A stretch of DNA of 64,000 nt from assembly GCF_020532675.1 (NCBI RefSeq), contig NZ_JAJAVE010000001.1, forward strand, positions 372,001 to 436,000, written 5' to 3'. Positions 8,113 through 16,539 of the stretch are shown one piece after another. The notes under the pieces were generated by a model. That model was not told the DNA's origin and did no database searches. It worked only from the letters and a program-made list of their open reading frames with translations. Within the stretch, counting starts at the first letter, position 1; the number at the start of each line of letters is the position of its first letter. The position numbers and the translations under genes are program-made. The DNA is from Methylobacillus gramineus. GTDB lineage: Bacteria > Pseudomonadota > Gammaproteobacteria > Burkholderiales > Methylophilaceae.

Positions 8113-8996
8113 ACAATCGCAATAGTCCGCTGCCTGGCGATGTTGCTCATGCGCCAGTGCAGGTGAGCCCACTGCCATAATGGGCCATGCCCAGCGTTGC
8201 GCAGTTCTGCTGGTGGCGTCTGGCCGAGAAAGTCCAGCACTTGCCAGAGTTCTTCATTTTTATGCTGCGGGTTTAACGGTGTTGCCAGTGTCTGTTTGCT
8301 AAGTTTTTCACCTTGCAGATTGGTCGCCACTGGAACATGGGCATATCCAGGCTGCGTGAAACCCAGGGCCTGTTGCAGGAATATCTGCCTGGGGGTGGAA
8401 TCCAGCAAATCCGCACCTCTCACAATATGACTGATGTCTTGATTCTGGTCATCAACTACCACTGCTAGCTGATAAGCAAACAGCCCATCTGCACGTTTCA
8501 GTACAAAGTCACCAATGTCATGGGTGAGGGATTGCTGTATTGGCCCCTGAATATTGTCTACAAGCGAGGTGGGCTCGGTATTGACGCGCACTCGCCAGGC
8601 ACGTGACTGCTTGCCTGGCGCCAGTCCATGACGGCAAGTGCCTGGGTATACCAGGCCATCCACGCCATGGATGGCTGAGTCGGCAATTTCCTTGCGTGAG
8701 CAACCACACGGGTAGATCAGTCCTGCTTGTTCAAGCTGATATAGCGCTTCTGCATAGAGAGCATCACGCTTGCTCTGATATACCACTTCTCCATCCCATT
8801 CAAACCCATACGCTTGCATTGTATGAAGAATCAGGTCAGCAGCACCTGGGACTTGTCGTGGCAGGTCAAGGTCTTCGATTCTGAGTAGCCATTGGCCTTG
8901 ATGGACTTTGGCTTCAAGGTAGCTCGCGACTGCGGCAATCAGGGAACCGAAATGCAAGGGTCCGGTGGGCGAGGGGGCGAAACGTCCTCTATACAT
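8109..8996 (-). CDS. gluQ: Glutamyl-Q tRNA(Asp) synthetase
   Basis: 295 residues, matching GluQRS, a truncated GluRS paralogue without an anticodon-binding domain. The class I HIGH-like motif is APSPTGPLHFGS at the N-terminus and the KMSKS-like motif is GEKLSKQ. A zinc site is formed by CGCSRKE plus a later Cys in YPGTCRHG. The enzyme activates glutamate and attaches it to queuosine in the wobble position of tRNA-Asp. Its stop overlaps the converging diguanylate cyclase stop by a few bases. The family assignment is firm. Confidence 0.93.
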   Translation of the reverse strand: MYRGRFAPSPTGPLHFGSLIAAVASYLEAKVHQGQWLLRIEDLDLPRQVPGAADLILHTMQAYGFEWDGEVVYQSKRDALYAEALYQLEQAGLIYPCGCSRKEIADSAIHGVDGLVYPGTCRHGLAPGKQSRAWRVRVNTEPTSLVDNIQGPIQQSLTHDIGDFVLKRADGLFAYQLAVVVDDQNQDISHIVRGADLLDSTPRQIFLQQALGFTQPGYAHVPVATNLQGEKLSKQTLATPLNPQHKNEELWQVLDFLGQTPPAELRNAGHGPLWQWAHLHWRMSNIARQRTIAIV

Positions 8997-9013
8997 GCAC
9001 TAATTCAGCAATA

Positions 9014-9343
9014 TCAATACAGCGGATTAATGGAAACCGGTTGCAGGTAGGGAGGAATATGCCAGGATTGCAGATGCCTGCCGAGCAACACCAACTCGCA
9101 GGACAGCCGGTCGCTGCCATTGGCACTGACATCAAATTGATAAGTGCGTTGCAGCTGCACACGGCCACGGCGGTTGCGTCCCAGCCATACCTTGTTGCAG
9201 GCGACAGTTTCATCCAGTAACTGCAGGCTGAAACGTTCAGCCAGTTCACGGCCTGTGGCAATGGCTTGCTCACGGCTCGAGATGCTATCAACCCAATACC
9301 AGGCTGCGATTACTACAATAATTAACAGGTAAATTTCCATCAT
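9014..9343 (-). CDS. Small membrane-anchored protein, DUF3301-like
   Basis: 108 or 109 residues. One N-terminal transmembrane helix (YLLIIVVIAAWYWVDSI) is followed by a soluble domain with AIATGRELAERFSLQLLDETVA, a conserved Arg-rich strand and a WHIPPYL C-terminal motif, which resembles DUF3301. Two adjacent ATGs (9343 and 9340) are possible starts. A much longer upstream frame exists but runs inside pilU and is rejected. The gene starts 5 bases after the pilU stop, so the two are likely co-transcribed. The function is unknown. Confidence 0.75.
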   Translation of the reverse strand: MMEIYLLIIVVIAAWYWVDSISSREQAIATGRELAERFSLQLLDETVACNKVWLGRNRRGRVQLQRTYQFDVSANGSDRLSCELVLLGRHLQSWHIPPYLQPVSINPLY

Positions 9344-9347
9344 GAAC

Positions 9348-10520
9348 TCAATTAGGCTGGTCGGTTGGTGATTCTTCTGGCTCATCTTCATGCAGCGATA
9401 GATGGTCAATGCGGGAGGATGAATCCTGGGCTGCGGCATTTTTGCCGTGTAGTTTGAAACGCAACCGTAGCTCATTGATGGAATCTGCGTTACGCAATGC
9501 ATCTTCCTCGGTGATACGGCCTTCTTCACACAGTGTAAAAAGTGCTTGGTCAAAGGTTTGCATCCCCAGCTCCACGGATTTCGCCATGGCTTCCTTCACC
9601 ATGCCGGTTTCTCCCTTGAGGATGAGGTCAGCAACCAGCGGAGAGTTAAGCAAGATTTCTATTGCAGCACAGCGACCTCCGCCTTTTTTCGGCACCAGTC
9701 GTTGCGAGACAAATGCCCGCAGATTGAGTGAGAGGTCCATATGTAGCTGGGCATGGCGTTCTTCAGGGAAGAAGTTGATGATACGGTCTATGGCCTGGTT
9801 TGAGCTGTTGGCATGCAGGGTGGCCATACACAGATGGCCGGTTTCGGCAAACGCCAGGGCGAACTCCATGGTCTCCCGATCACGGATTTCACCAATCAGG
9901 ATGACATCGGGGGCCTGGCGCAGGGTGTTCTTGAGTGCACTGAACCAATCCTTGGTATCTCGGCCTACTTCGCGATGCGTAATCAGGCAGTTCTTGCTGG
10001 GATGCACATACTCCACCGGATCTTCCACGGTGATGATGTGACCATAGCTGTTTTCATTGCGGTAATCAATCAGCGCTGCCAGCGTGGTTGATTTGCCGGA
10101 ACCGGTACCGCCTACCAGAATGACCAGTCCGCGCTTGGACATGATGACGTCCTTGAGGACAGGAGGCAGGGCCAGATCATCAAAACGCGGGATGTTGGTG
10201 GTGATGGTACGCAGCACCATACCGACCTTGTCCTGTTGAATAAAGACATTCACGCGGAAGCGGCCAATATCCCTCGGCCAGATGGCAAAGTTGCATTCCT
10301 TGTCCCGCTCAAACTCACCGCGCTGCTTGTCGTTCATCAAGGCGTCGGCAAACGCGCGTGTATGTTCACCACTGAGTTTCTGCTGGGTGACGGGCGTCAT
10401 TTTTCCATCAATTTTCATGGCAGGTGGAAAGTCGGCCGAGATAAATAAATCCGAGGCTTTTTTCTCCAGCATGGAGCGCAGCAGGGTGTGCATATAGGCC
10501 AAAGCCTGTTCCGGGTTCAT
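9348..10520 (-). CDS. pilU: Type IV pilus retraction ATPase PilU
   Basis: 390 residues. It has the PilT-family two-domain layout: an N-terminal PAS-like domain (SDLFISADFPPAMKIDGKM), Walker A GGTGSGKST at 137-145, the Asp box (ITVEDPVEYVH), Walker B and the His box (GHLCMATLHANSSNQAIDRI). The extended C-terminus and the opening MHTLLRSMLEKKASDLFIS identify the PilU paralogue rather than PilT. PilU is a cytoplasmic hexameric motor helper that acts with PilT in pilus retraction and twitching. pilT is not in the window. The following DUF3301-like gene is probably in the same transcript. Confidence 0.92.
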   Translation of the reverse strand: MNPEQALAYMHTLLRSMLEKKASDLFISADFPPAMKIDGKMTPVTQQKLSGEHTRAFADALMNDKQRGEFERDKECNFAIWPRDIGRFRVNVFIQQDKVGMVLRTITTNIPRFDDLALPPVLKDVIMSKRGLVILVGGTGSGKSTTLAALIDYRNENSYGHIITVEDPVEYVHPSKNCLITHREVGRDTKDWFSALKNTLRQAPDVILIGEIRDRETMEFALAFAETGHLCMATLHANSSNQAIDRIINFFPEERHAQLHMDLSLNLRAFVSQRLVPKKGGGRCAAIEILLNSPLVADLILKGETGMVKEAMAKSVELGMQTFDQALFTLCEEGRITEEDALRNADSINELRLRFKLHGKNAAAQDSSSRIDHLSLHEDEPEESPTDQPN

Positions 10521-10703
10521 GCAAGTCCGATCGGAAAAGTAAAAGAAGACTGATCAAGCAGGCATCATCTTAATCAGGATGCCAGGCATCTTCAACTGAC
10601 GATTGCACATGGCGGGAATTAGTCCATGATCGATTGTACGAAAATAGATGAATTCGGTTATAGTGGTATGCGTATTTGACCAGACTCGAGTTACCTAAAC
10701 GTA

Positions 10704-11375
10704 ATGAACGATACCCGTGAGCGTGAAGCACTTAGCGCTTATCTCAAGCTTTTGAGAAGCAAAGGCGCAAGTGAGGATGGTCTCAATCAGCGAGAGCAAT
10801 GGTTGTTGCAATTATTGCCCGTGATAGCAGGCCAGCCTGCAGATGGCCTGGTATACCGTGAAGCGGTGGAAAGCCTGATTGAGCAGGTGGATCGTGCTCA
10901 GTGGCCATTCTTTCTGGCTATCGTGCGTGAATATTTTCCCTTCTGGATCCAGGATATCAAGGCCATTGCTGCATTGAATGCAGAGCATGCGTTTGAGCTG
11001 GCACCCATGCAATGGCAACCGGTTGAGCATGACTTGAAAACACTCTGGCATATGCTGGACAAGGAAAAGTTCGGGGTGGCTGACACCTGGCCATTGAAAG
11101 CCTACACCCATGCTTTAAGGCAAGAAGGCGCTGAGCAGACATTGGTAGATACTCGTGTCAGGCTGGTCAAGCTACTATTGCTTAAACTGAAGGATGTACC
11201 GGAGCGAGATACCAAGGTATATCGGATTGCGGTGGATGCAACGGTGGCGCTGTTTTCCATGAAGCCCACACAGCGCCTGTTTCTTTCGGTGGTGCGGGAA
11301 TACTACTATTTCTGGATAGGCGACCCAGAAGCCATGAGCCATATACAGATCGAGCGTATAGAAAACATCGCCTGA
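10704..11375 (+). CDS. Unrecognised protein with an internal repeat
   Basis: 223 residues, soluble, helical and rich in Leu, Glu and Trp. Two halves share a motif: WPFFLAIVREYFPFWIQD at about 72-89 and RLFLSVVREYYYFWIGD at about 191-207. Each is preceded by a Leu-rich helix with basic residues, so the protein appears to be an ancient duplication of a unit of about 110 residues. I recognise no catalytic motif and no family name. There is no signal peptide. It stands alone between pilU (divergent) and the polyphosphate:AMP phosphotransferase gene (convergent). Confidence 0.75.
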   Translation: MNDTREREALSAYLKLLRSKGASEDGLNQREQWLLQLLPVIAGQPADGLVYREAVESLIEQVDRAQWPFFLAIVREYFPFWIQDIKAIAALNAEHAFELAPMQWQPVEHDLKTLWHMLDKEKFGVADTWPLKAYTHALRQEGAEQTLVDTRVRLVKLLLLKLKDVPERDTKVYRIAVDATVALFSMKPTQRLFLSVVREYYYFWIGDPEAMSHIQIERIENIA

Positions 11376-11446
11376 TGACTGGCTTCATGGCGTTGCCGCC
11401 GTTCCCATGCTAATGCTTGATCACTTCAATTCTTAAAGCGAAATTC

Positions 11447-12949
11447 CTAGAGTGAAGACAGTTTTTTCTCTAACTGTTTACAGATAGTTTTCAATATCTT
11501 GATCCGGGCGTATTTCTTGTCGTTCGATTCCACCAGTGTCCAGGGGGATAACTCAGTGCTGGTGCGATCTATCATGTCGCAGACCGCTGTCTGGTACTCA
11601 TCCCATTTTTCACGGTTGCGCCAGTCTTCAGGCGTAATCTTGTAGCGTTTGAAAGCCGTTTTCTCTCGTTCTTCAAAGCGTTTTAGCTGCTCTTCCTGGT
11701 CAATATGCAGCCAGAATTTCAGCAGGACAATATTGTGGCCTATCAACTGTTCTTCAAAATGATTGATCTCTGCATACGCCCGCATCCAGTCTTGCTCGCT
11801 GCAAAAGCCTTCCACCCGCTCCACCAATACCCGGCCATACCAGGTGCGATCAAAGATAGTGAGGCGCCCTCGGCGCGGTAATTGGCGCCAGAAACGCCAC
11901 AGATAAGGCTGTGCACGCTCCTCATCCGTGGGTGCGGCAATCGGGATGGTGCTGTAATGTCTGGCATCAAGCGCCTGGGTAATGCGCCGGATGGCCCCTC
12001 CTTTACCCGCTGCATCCACCCCTTCAAAAGCCGTAATCACGGCAATATCCTTGAATTTTTCATGCCTGGTCAGCAGGTTGAGCTTGCCTTGATACTCCTC
12101 TAGTTCACTCTCGTAATCTGACTTATCCAGAGACTTGGTCAAATCAAGTGCATTCAGCACATTGAGGCCATCCGCAGGTGGGAGCAGAGCAGGGGCGGTT
12201 GCCTTACGTGGGCGAGCAGTCTTGATGTCCAGGTTTTTCCTGATGGCGTCGAGAATATATTGACCAGTTGTCAGGCTGCGGTAATTGGCATCAAAGCCTT
12301 CTATGACCATCCATGGTGCGTTGGCTGTACTGGTTTCACGCAGGATATGCCCCGTTACAGTACGAAATTCGTTGTAATGCTTGAGATGCTCTTTATCTTG
12401 CTCAGTGACACGCCAGCTGGTCTTGGGGTTTTCTTCCAGCGCGGCAATCCGCGTTTTTTGCTGTTTTTTCGATAAGTGGAACCATAGCTTGATGATGAGG
12501 GTGCCCTCATCAGTCAACATGCGCTCAAAACGCACAATGTCATTGAGCGTGCTATCCAGTTTCTTGCGGATCTTGCCATCCATGTTGTCGAGAATAGGCG
12601 TCGTGTACCAGGAACCAAAAAAGATACCAATCTTGCCTTTGGGTGGGAGCTCTTTCCAGAAGCGCCACATGGTGGGCCGCTCCGCTTCATCCTGGGTGGC
12701 TGGGCCAAATGCACAGGTGTGAATCAATCTTGGATCCATCCATTCATTCAGCAAGTTGGCGGTTTCGCCTTTACCCGCGCCATCCACCCCACCAATCAGG
12801 ATCAGCACAGGCAAATTCTTGGCCTGGGCCAAATCGTATTGCACATCCAGCAGGGCCTGGCGCAATGCAGGAACTGCTTTTTTATAATCATCATCGGCAA
12901 CGGTGTGGCCAAGTTCTGCGGATTCAAACATACGCTGTCTACCGTTCAC
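11447..12949 (-). CDS. pap: Polyphosphate:AMP phosphotransferase (two-domain PPK2)
   Basis: 500 residues made of two fused PPK2 domains, the class II PAP architecture (about 500 residues). Domain 1 carries Walker A GGVDGAGKGE and the lid segment ERPTMWRFWKELPPKG. Domain 2 carries FEGVDAAGKGGAIRR, the lid ERAQPYLWRFWRQLPRRG and the Walker B segment FDRTWYGRVLVERVEG. The enzyme phosphorylates AMP to ADP with polyphosphate, helping to recover adenylates. The frame opens at 12949, but the family start MFESAELG is at Met7 (12931) and may be the true start. It is cytosolic. Confidence 0.9.
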   Translation of the reverse strand: MNGRQRMFESAELGHTVADDDYKKAVPALRQALLDVQYDLAQAKNLPVLILIGGVDGAGKGETANLLNEWMDPRLIHTCAFGPATQDEAERPTMWRFWKELPPKGKIGIFFGSWYTTPILDNMDGKIRKKLDSTLNDIVRFERMLTDEGTLIIKLWFHLSKKQQKTRIAALEENPKTSWRVTEQDKEHLKHYNEFRTVTGHILRETSTANAPWMVIEGFDANYRSLTTGQYILDAIRKNLDIKTARPRKATAPALLPPADGLNVLNALDLTKSLDKSDYESELEEYQGKLNLLTRHEKFKDIAVITAFEGVDAAGKGGAIRRITQALDARHYSTIPIAAPTDEERAQPYLWRFWRQLPRRGRLTIFDRTWYGRVLVERVEGFCSEQDWMRAYAEINHFEEQLIGHNIVLLKFWLHIDQEEQLKRFEEREKTAFKRYKITPEDWRNREKWDEYQTAVCDMIDRTSTELSPWTLVESNDKKYARIKILKTICKQLEKKLSSL

Positions 12950-13115
12950 TAAGGGTATAAGTCATGGTGCATAAACTTCTGCTGAGTGTCAAAGATGGTG
13001 TAGGGAAGCCGGTAGTTTGACGCAGTGTGGACTTCACCCGCTCTGCTAGAAAAATCATAATGTCTAAAACAGAACGGAGCTGGTCACATGAAGGGTATTA
13101 GATACACAGATGCAT

Positions 13116-13562
13116 TTAAGTTACAGCATTAATCAAAGTGCGTACCAATGTTTTGGCATGGGCGATCGACTCACTGGCTTGATGATTCCTTTGAGTAATC
13201 GATGCGCCTTCGATCACCAACGCCAATTGCAATCCCAAGGCAGCAGCATGCTGTATACCCGCTTTAGTGGCCAGTTCAGTTATTTGCTCTCGTAGTTGCC
13301 GGGAGAACTCTTTCGAGGTTTGGTTAACGGGGTTGTCTGATTGAGGAAATTCTACCCCGGCATTGATAGAGGCGAACCCTTTGAAGTCCTTGTCTGCAAT
13401 GGCATCAAGCAATGTAATCACCAATCCCTCCAGCTCTGCTTTGGCATTTTCTTGTTGCCGGGCTTGAGCTAGCTTCTGCCAGAGCTTGGAATCCTGTTCG
13501 CGCAGATATTCAATAATGAGCGGCCAGATGCATATCAATATCAAAAGAAAAAGCCGTTCCAT
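13116..13562 (-). pseudogene. TetR-type regulator, C-terminal ligand domain only
   Basis: A 148-residue frame. From about residue 56 it matches the ligand/dimer domain of TetR/AcrR regulators: KDFKGFASINAGVEFPQSDN corresponds to the usual GCLFINASAEFPDPDHP segment, and helices ending in GLQLALVIEGAS follow. The N-terminal helix-turn-helix that every TetR protein needs is missing. Upstream of the ATG, the same frame reads on as VADIRITSFFE behind a stop codon, as expected at the end of a decayed HTH. I infer a truncated, inactive gene. A short real protein cannot be excluded. Confidence 0.55.
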
Positions 13563-13727
13563 TTACTCAAAGAAACTTGTAATGCGAATATCGGCAACTT
13601 TGGTTGAGGACTATTTCAGGCTTGGTGAATTGCCCATACTCTACCAAGCATCACAAGATCAAATGTAAAAGACAAAAGTTTCTACAGTTCATAAGGCAAA
13701 GCATGTATGACATTTGAGCGTTCAGTT

Positions 13728-14150
13728 TTAGCGCTTTGGTGCGCCCTTGCTTAGCTGGCTGTACGGGCATTCCGCGCTCGTACCGAAATCAGCAGCATCC
13801 GCCGTGTGTAGATTGGTCATTTCCTCAGGATCCGCATCCGGCACTGCGTCTCCCCACTTTCGCATCGCCTCAAGCACATCGCGCAGGCCCTCGCCTAAAG
13901 GCGTGAGTTCGTAAACGACACGCGGCGGGGTCTCGGCGTACGCGGTGCGTGTGACAAGCCCGTGTCGTTCGAAGCCTTTGAGCCGGTGCGTGAGTGTGTG
14001 GGCGCTGATGCCGGGAAGCGCCTGCCTCAATTGCGTGAATCTTCGTGGCCCAAAATGAAGCAACTCGCGCACGATCAGTGTGGCCCACGGACCGTCAAGG
14101 AGCGTTAAGAACCGAGCGACTCCGCAACATGGTGTATTTTTTTTATTCAT
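13728..14150 (-). CDS. HxlR-family transcriptional regulator (with N-terminal Cys pair)
   Basis: 140 residues with a single MarR-like winged helix: FLTLLDGPWATLIVRELLHF, GPRRFTQLRQALPGIS, then the wing GLVTRTAYAETPPRVVYELT. Cys8-Cys9 lie just ahead of the first helix, where the thiol sensors YodB, HypR and QorR carry their reactive cysteine, so electrophile or redox sensing is plausible. It is divergent from an NAD(P)-binding oxidoreductase, with 92 bases between them that contain a symmetric pair of half sites. It probably controls that gene and itself. The codons are richer in G+C than those of the neighbours, consistent with transfer. Confidence 0.88.
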   Translation of the reverse strand: MNKKNTPCCGVARFLTLLDGPWATLIVRELLHFGPRRFTQLRQALPGISAHTLTHRLKGFERHGLVTRTAYAETPPRVVYELTPLGEGLRDVLEAMRKWGDAVPDADPEEMTNLHTADAADFGTSAECPYSQLSKGAPKR

Positions 14151-14165
14151 AACTGAAAGTCATCC

Positions 14166-14229
14166 ATTAGTGCATTTGACGTAACTGATTTAAATAGTAC
14201 ACCATCATTACTCTTTTAACTGCACTAAT
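14166..14229. promoter_or_regulatory. Candidate HxlR operator: inverted half sites in divergent promoter
   Basis: ATTAGTGCA (14166-14174) and its exact reverse complement TGCACTAAT (14221-14229) lie near the two ends of the 92-base space between the divergent hxlR-type gene and the oxidoreductase. Each lies about 14-16 bases from one start codon. This symmetry suits a regulator that controls both directions. The binding protein is inferred from position. Confidence 0.45.
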
Positions 14230-14242
14230 ATTAGGAACTGAC

Positions 14243-15103
14243 ATGACTTATGTGATCCATGGCGCCACCGGCGCCCAAGGCGCCCCTCTTCTGGCTCGTC
14301 TGATCGACTCAGGCCACCACGCAGTAGCCGCTGTACGCAACACGGCTGCCGTTAAGGGTATGCCTACTGTCGCGATAGATAATACTTCGGTGGATTTGTT
14401 GGCTGCTGCCTATGAAGGCGCCAAGGGTGTCTTCATCCATCTACCGATGGGGGCTGAAACGGATCGGCTTCAGTACGCTCGCAACATCGCGCAAGCTATC
14501 GCCCGCGTCAAGCCGCAGCGAGTGGTGATCTCGACCAGCGGATGGGTGATTGACGAGCCCAACTCCCCGTTGCAGAACCCTTCTGAAAGTGCGATAGCAA
14601 CGCTCATTCGCGAGGTTCAGCAAACCGGGGTTTCGTTGGCGGTCGTGGCGCCGCGCCTGTTCTTCGAAAACCTACTCAACCCTGTCGTGCTGGGGCCGGT
14701 AAAGTCGGAGGGCGTTCTTCGCTATCCCCTGCGGGCGGACTACCCAGTATCATGGAGTTCCCACCTGGACGTCGCCGCAGTCGCCGAGCGCCTGCTGTTG
14801 GACACATCCGTGACCGGCATTATTGGCGTCGGACAGTCGCCCGGTATCACCGGGCAGGACCTAGCCGAAGGCTTCGCCCGCTACCTGGGTCGCCCAGTGG
14901 TCTTCAGCAGCGTAGCGCCGGCGGCTTTTGGCGATATGATCGTCCCCTTGTTTGGTGCGGGTGCGACGGCAGGGATTGTCGCTGTTTATCAGATGCTAGC
15001 GAAAGCCTCCGCGAACGTGATTGCCCATAAAACAAGTGCACAAGGCCAACTAGCATTGACGCCTCGCACGATGCTGGAGTGGTTGGACGAAATTTCTGCC
15101 TGA
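14243..15103 (+). CDS. NmrA/QOR2-like NAD(P)-binding oxidoreductase
   Basis: 286 residues, an atypical short-chain dehydrogenase of the NmrA/HSCARG/QOR2 type. The N-terminal Rossmann motif is GATGAQG (7-13), followed by a basic VRNTAAV segment expected to contact the NADP phosphate. The second half has a WSSHLDVAAVAERLL segment typical of the group, where the catalytic Tyr of classic SDRs is missing. Probable roles are quinone or electrophile reduction or redox sensing. It is divergent from an HxlR regulator and was probably acquired with it. Its G+C is higher than that of the surrounding genes. Confidence 0.82.
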   Translation: MTYVIHGATGAQGAPLLARLIDSGHHAVAAVRNTAAVKGMPTVAIDNTSVDLLAAAYEGAKGVFIHLPMGAETDRLQYARNIAQAIARVKPQRVVISTSGWVIDEPNSPLQNPSESAIATLIREVQQTGVSLAVVAPRLFFENLLNPVVLGPVKSEGVLRYPLRADYPVSWSSHLDVAAVAERLLLDTSVTGIIGVGQSPGITGQDLAEGFARYLGRPVVFSSVAPAAFGDMIVPLFGAGATAGIVAVYQMLAKASANVIAHKTSAQGQLALTPRTMLEWLDEISA

Positions 15104-15199
15104 ACGAGTGCTTTTCAGCGCGATCTGCACCCCATCAACTTGCGCGGAAACATCCATCTTAAATTTAAGCTAACTGGAGAGTTTAATTGAATTTTTTGC

Positions 15200-15690
15200 T
15201 CAACGCACTTTGAATCCCTTGGCTTTAACCGCCATCTTCGCTTGGGGAGCCATGGGGGCTGAGATCCGGGCGAAGTTCAGCCACCAGCTCCAACCTAAGC
15301 GAACGCCCGTGATCGAATTATGCTCGCCTGGGTGCCGTGAGTTTATTAGCCTTGCCGTCGAGCTTCCGACAATCGGAGCGAAGACCAAAAATCTAAATAA
15401 ACAGGTAATGCCGGCCCGACCTGGGTAAATTGAGTAAATATCGAGGAAATTTTGGAGCTGATTACAAATAGCAAAACACCAGCCATGACTAATACCGGCA
15501 TCCATATCCAGCCTGCATTCCCACGTCTAATTAAGGTTGATCGATTTGCTAATGCTGAGGTTGATTGCTAATGCCAATAGTGCCGCAATCAGCACCTGAA
15601 AGGCTTCGATAAATGGGCGAGCCTCAATGTATACTCCTGGTCGATCACGTTCAGTGCACTTGAATTTTCGGGGGACTCCATTGTCCTAGA
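15200..15690 (-). pseudogene. Decayed small membrane-protein gene
   Basis: Two minus-strand frames give hydrophobic, protein-like sequence but are broken. One, around 15555-15640, reads FIEAFQVLIAALLALAINLS. The next, around 15350-15550, reads GNAGWIWMPVLVMAGVLLF and then SIFTQFTQVGPALPVYLDFW before its stop. The junction needs a frame change and no start codon serves both. A third frame (15200-15505) is open but lower in quality. I infer remnants of a small integral membrane protein of unknown family. The rest of 15104-15741 shows no gene. Confidence 0.3.
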
Positions 15691-15741
15691 GTCAGCGAGT
15701 GAGGATCTATTCGCACCTTACCTGTAATGGAATAATATTCT

Positions 15742-16333
15742 ATGAAACAGCCTTATATCAGTACGTTTATTGCTCAATGGCCCTCGCTGGGCTTGGAAAC
15801 CCCTCACGCTTGGCTGGTTTCTCAAGACTGCGAAAACCAAGTTTTGGCCTTGCAGGCTAGTCTTGGTGAGGGTTATCGACGCCATGGAAATTGTGCCATC
15901 CACGAAAGTGCTGTTGTGGAGCAGGGGGCTGTACTGAAAGGTGCAATTATCATCGGTGAAGGATCATCTACGTGGAGGGGTTTATCTCGGCCGCAATTGC
16001 ATTGTTGGCCCAAGCTGCGAAATAAAAAGCAGCTTCATGCTTGGTGGAAGCAAGCTGGCACATTTCAATTTTATCGGCGATACGTTGATTGGCGAGGGCG
16101 TAAATATTGAGGCAGGAGCCATCATTGCCAATTACCGAAACGAACTGGATGGTGCCGATATCAAAATCCGCTTTGAAGGCAGTGTGATTGAGACAGGAGT
16201 GAATAAATTCGGTGCCTTAATCGGTGACGGTTGCAAAATTGGGGCAAACGCAGTCATCTCTCCCGGCGCGCTACTAAGGCCAAACACCATCGTTCCACGT
16301 CTGGGGTTGATTGACCAGTTCGCCTACGATTAA
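15742..16333 (+). pseudogene. Left-handed beta-helix (GlmU C-terminal-like) acyl/nucleotidyltransferase, frameshifted
   Basis: Frame 1 from 15742 (MKQPYISTFIAQWPSLGL ... AVVEQGAVLKGAIIIGEGSS) continues in another frame as GVYLGRNCIVGPSCEIKS and GEGVNIEAGAIIANYRNE to the stop at 16333. The hexapeptide repeats (I/V-G-x4) run straight across the break. A single-base frameshift near 15973-15978 (TCTACGTGGAGGGG) therefore splits one gene of about 196 codons. Its parts resemble the acetyltransferase half of sugar-nucleotide enzymes such as GlmU. It is a pseudogene unless the extra base is a sequencing error. Confidence 0.7.
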
Positions 16334-16428
16334 GTCAAACTTTTAGAAATGACGACATTTCTATGGTCATTTGCGATAATCGGCCTGTCCCAATGCTTTT
16401 CATGCATAACTCGGCGTTTGCATTTTAG

Positions 16429-16539
16429 CTAATCCAACAGATGTCGGGATTGGGTAGTCTTATCTTTATATGTGTATGCCGTATCACGTACATCATGCAT
16501 TAAGTTGGCCCCCCCACATTCTGGACATTTCATCTTCAT
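16429..16539 (-). pseudogene. YgiT/MqsA-type zinc-finger fragment
   Basis: The frame begins MKMKCPECGGANLMHDVRD followed by TAYTYKDKTT, matching the N-terminal zinc finger of YgiT/MqsA-type antitoxins (CxxC, HDTRDxPYTYKG). It stops after 36 residues. A one-base shift continues it as IPTSVGLAKMQTPSYA, so the frame is broken and the DNA-binding half is absent. Its ATG overlaps the stop of the upstream frame (ATGA), which suggests a former two-gene operon. It is too short to be functional as an antitoxin. Confidence 0.5.

Noticed and set aside
9344-9553. Longer N-terminus for the DUF3301-like gene
   Set aside because: It would lie within pilU in another frame, while the ATGs at 9340/9343 begin a normal transmembrane helix.
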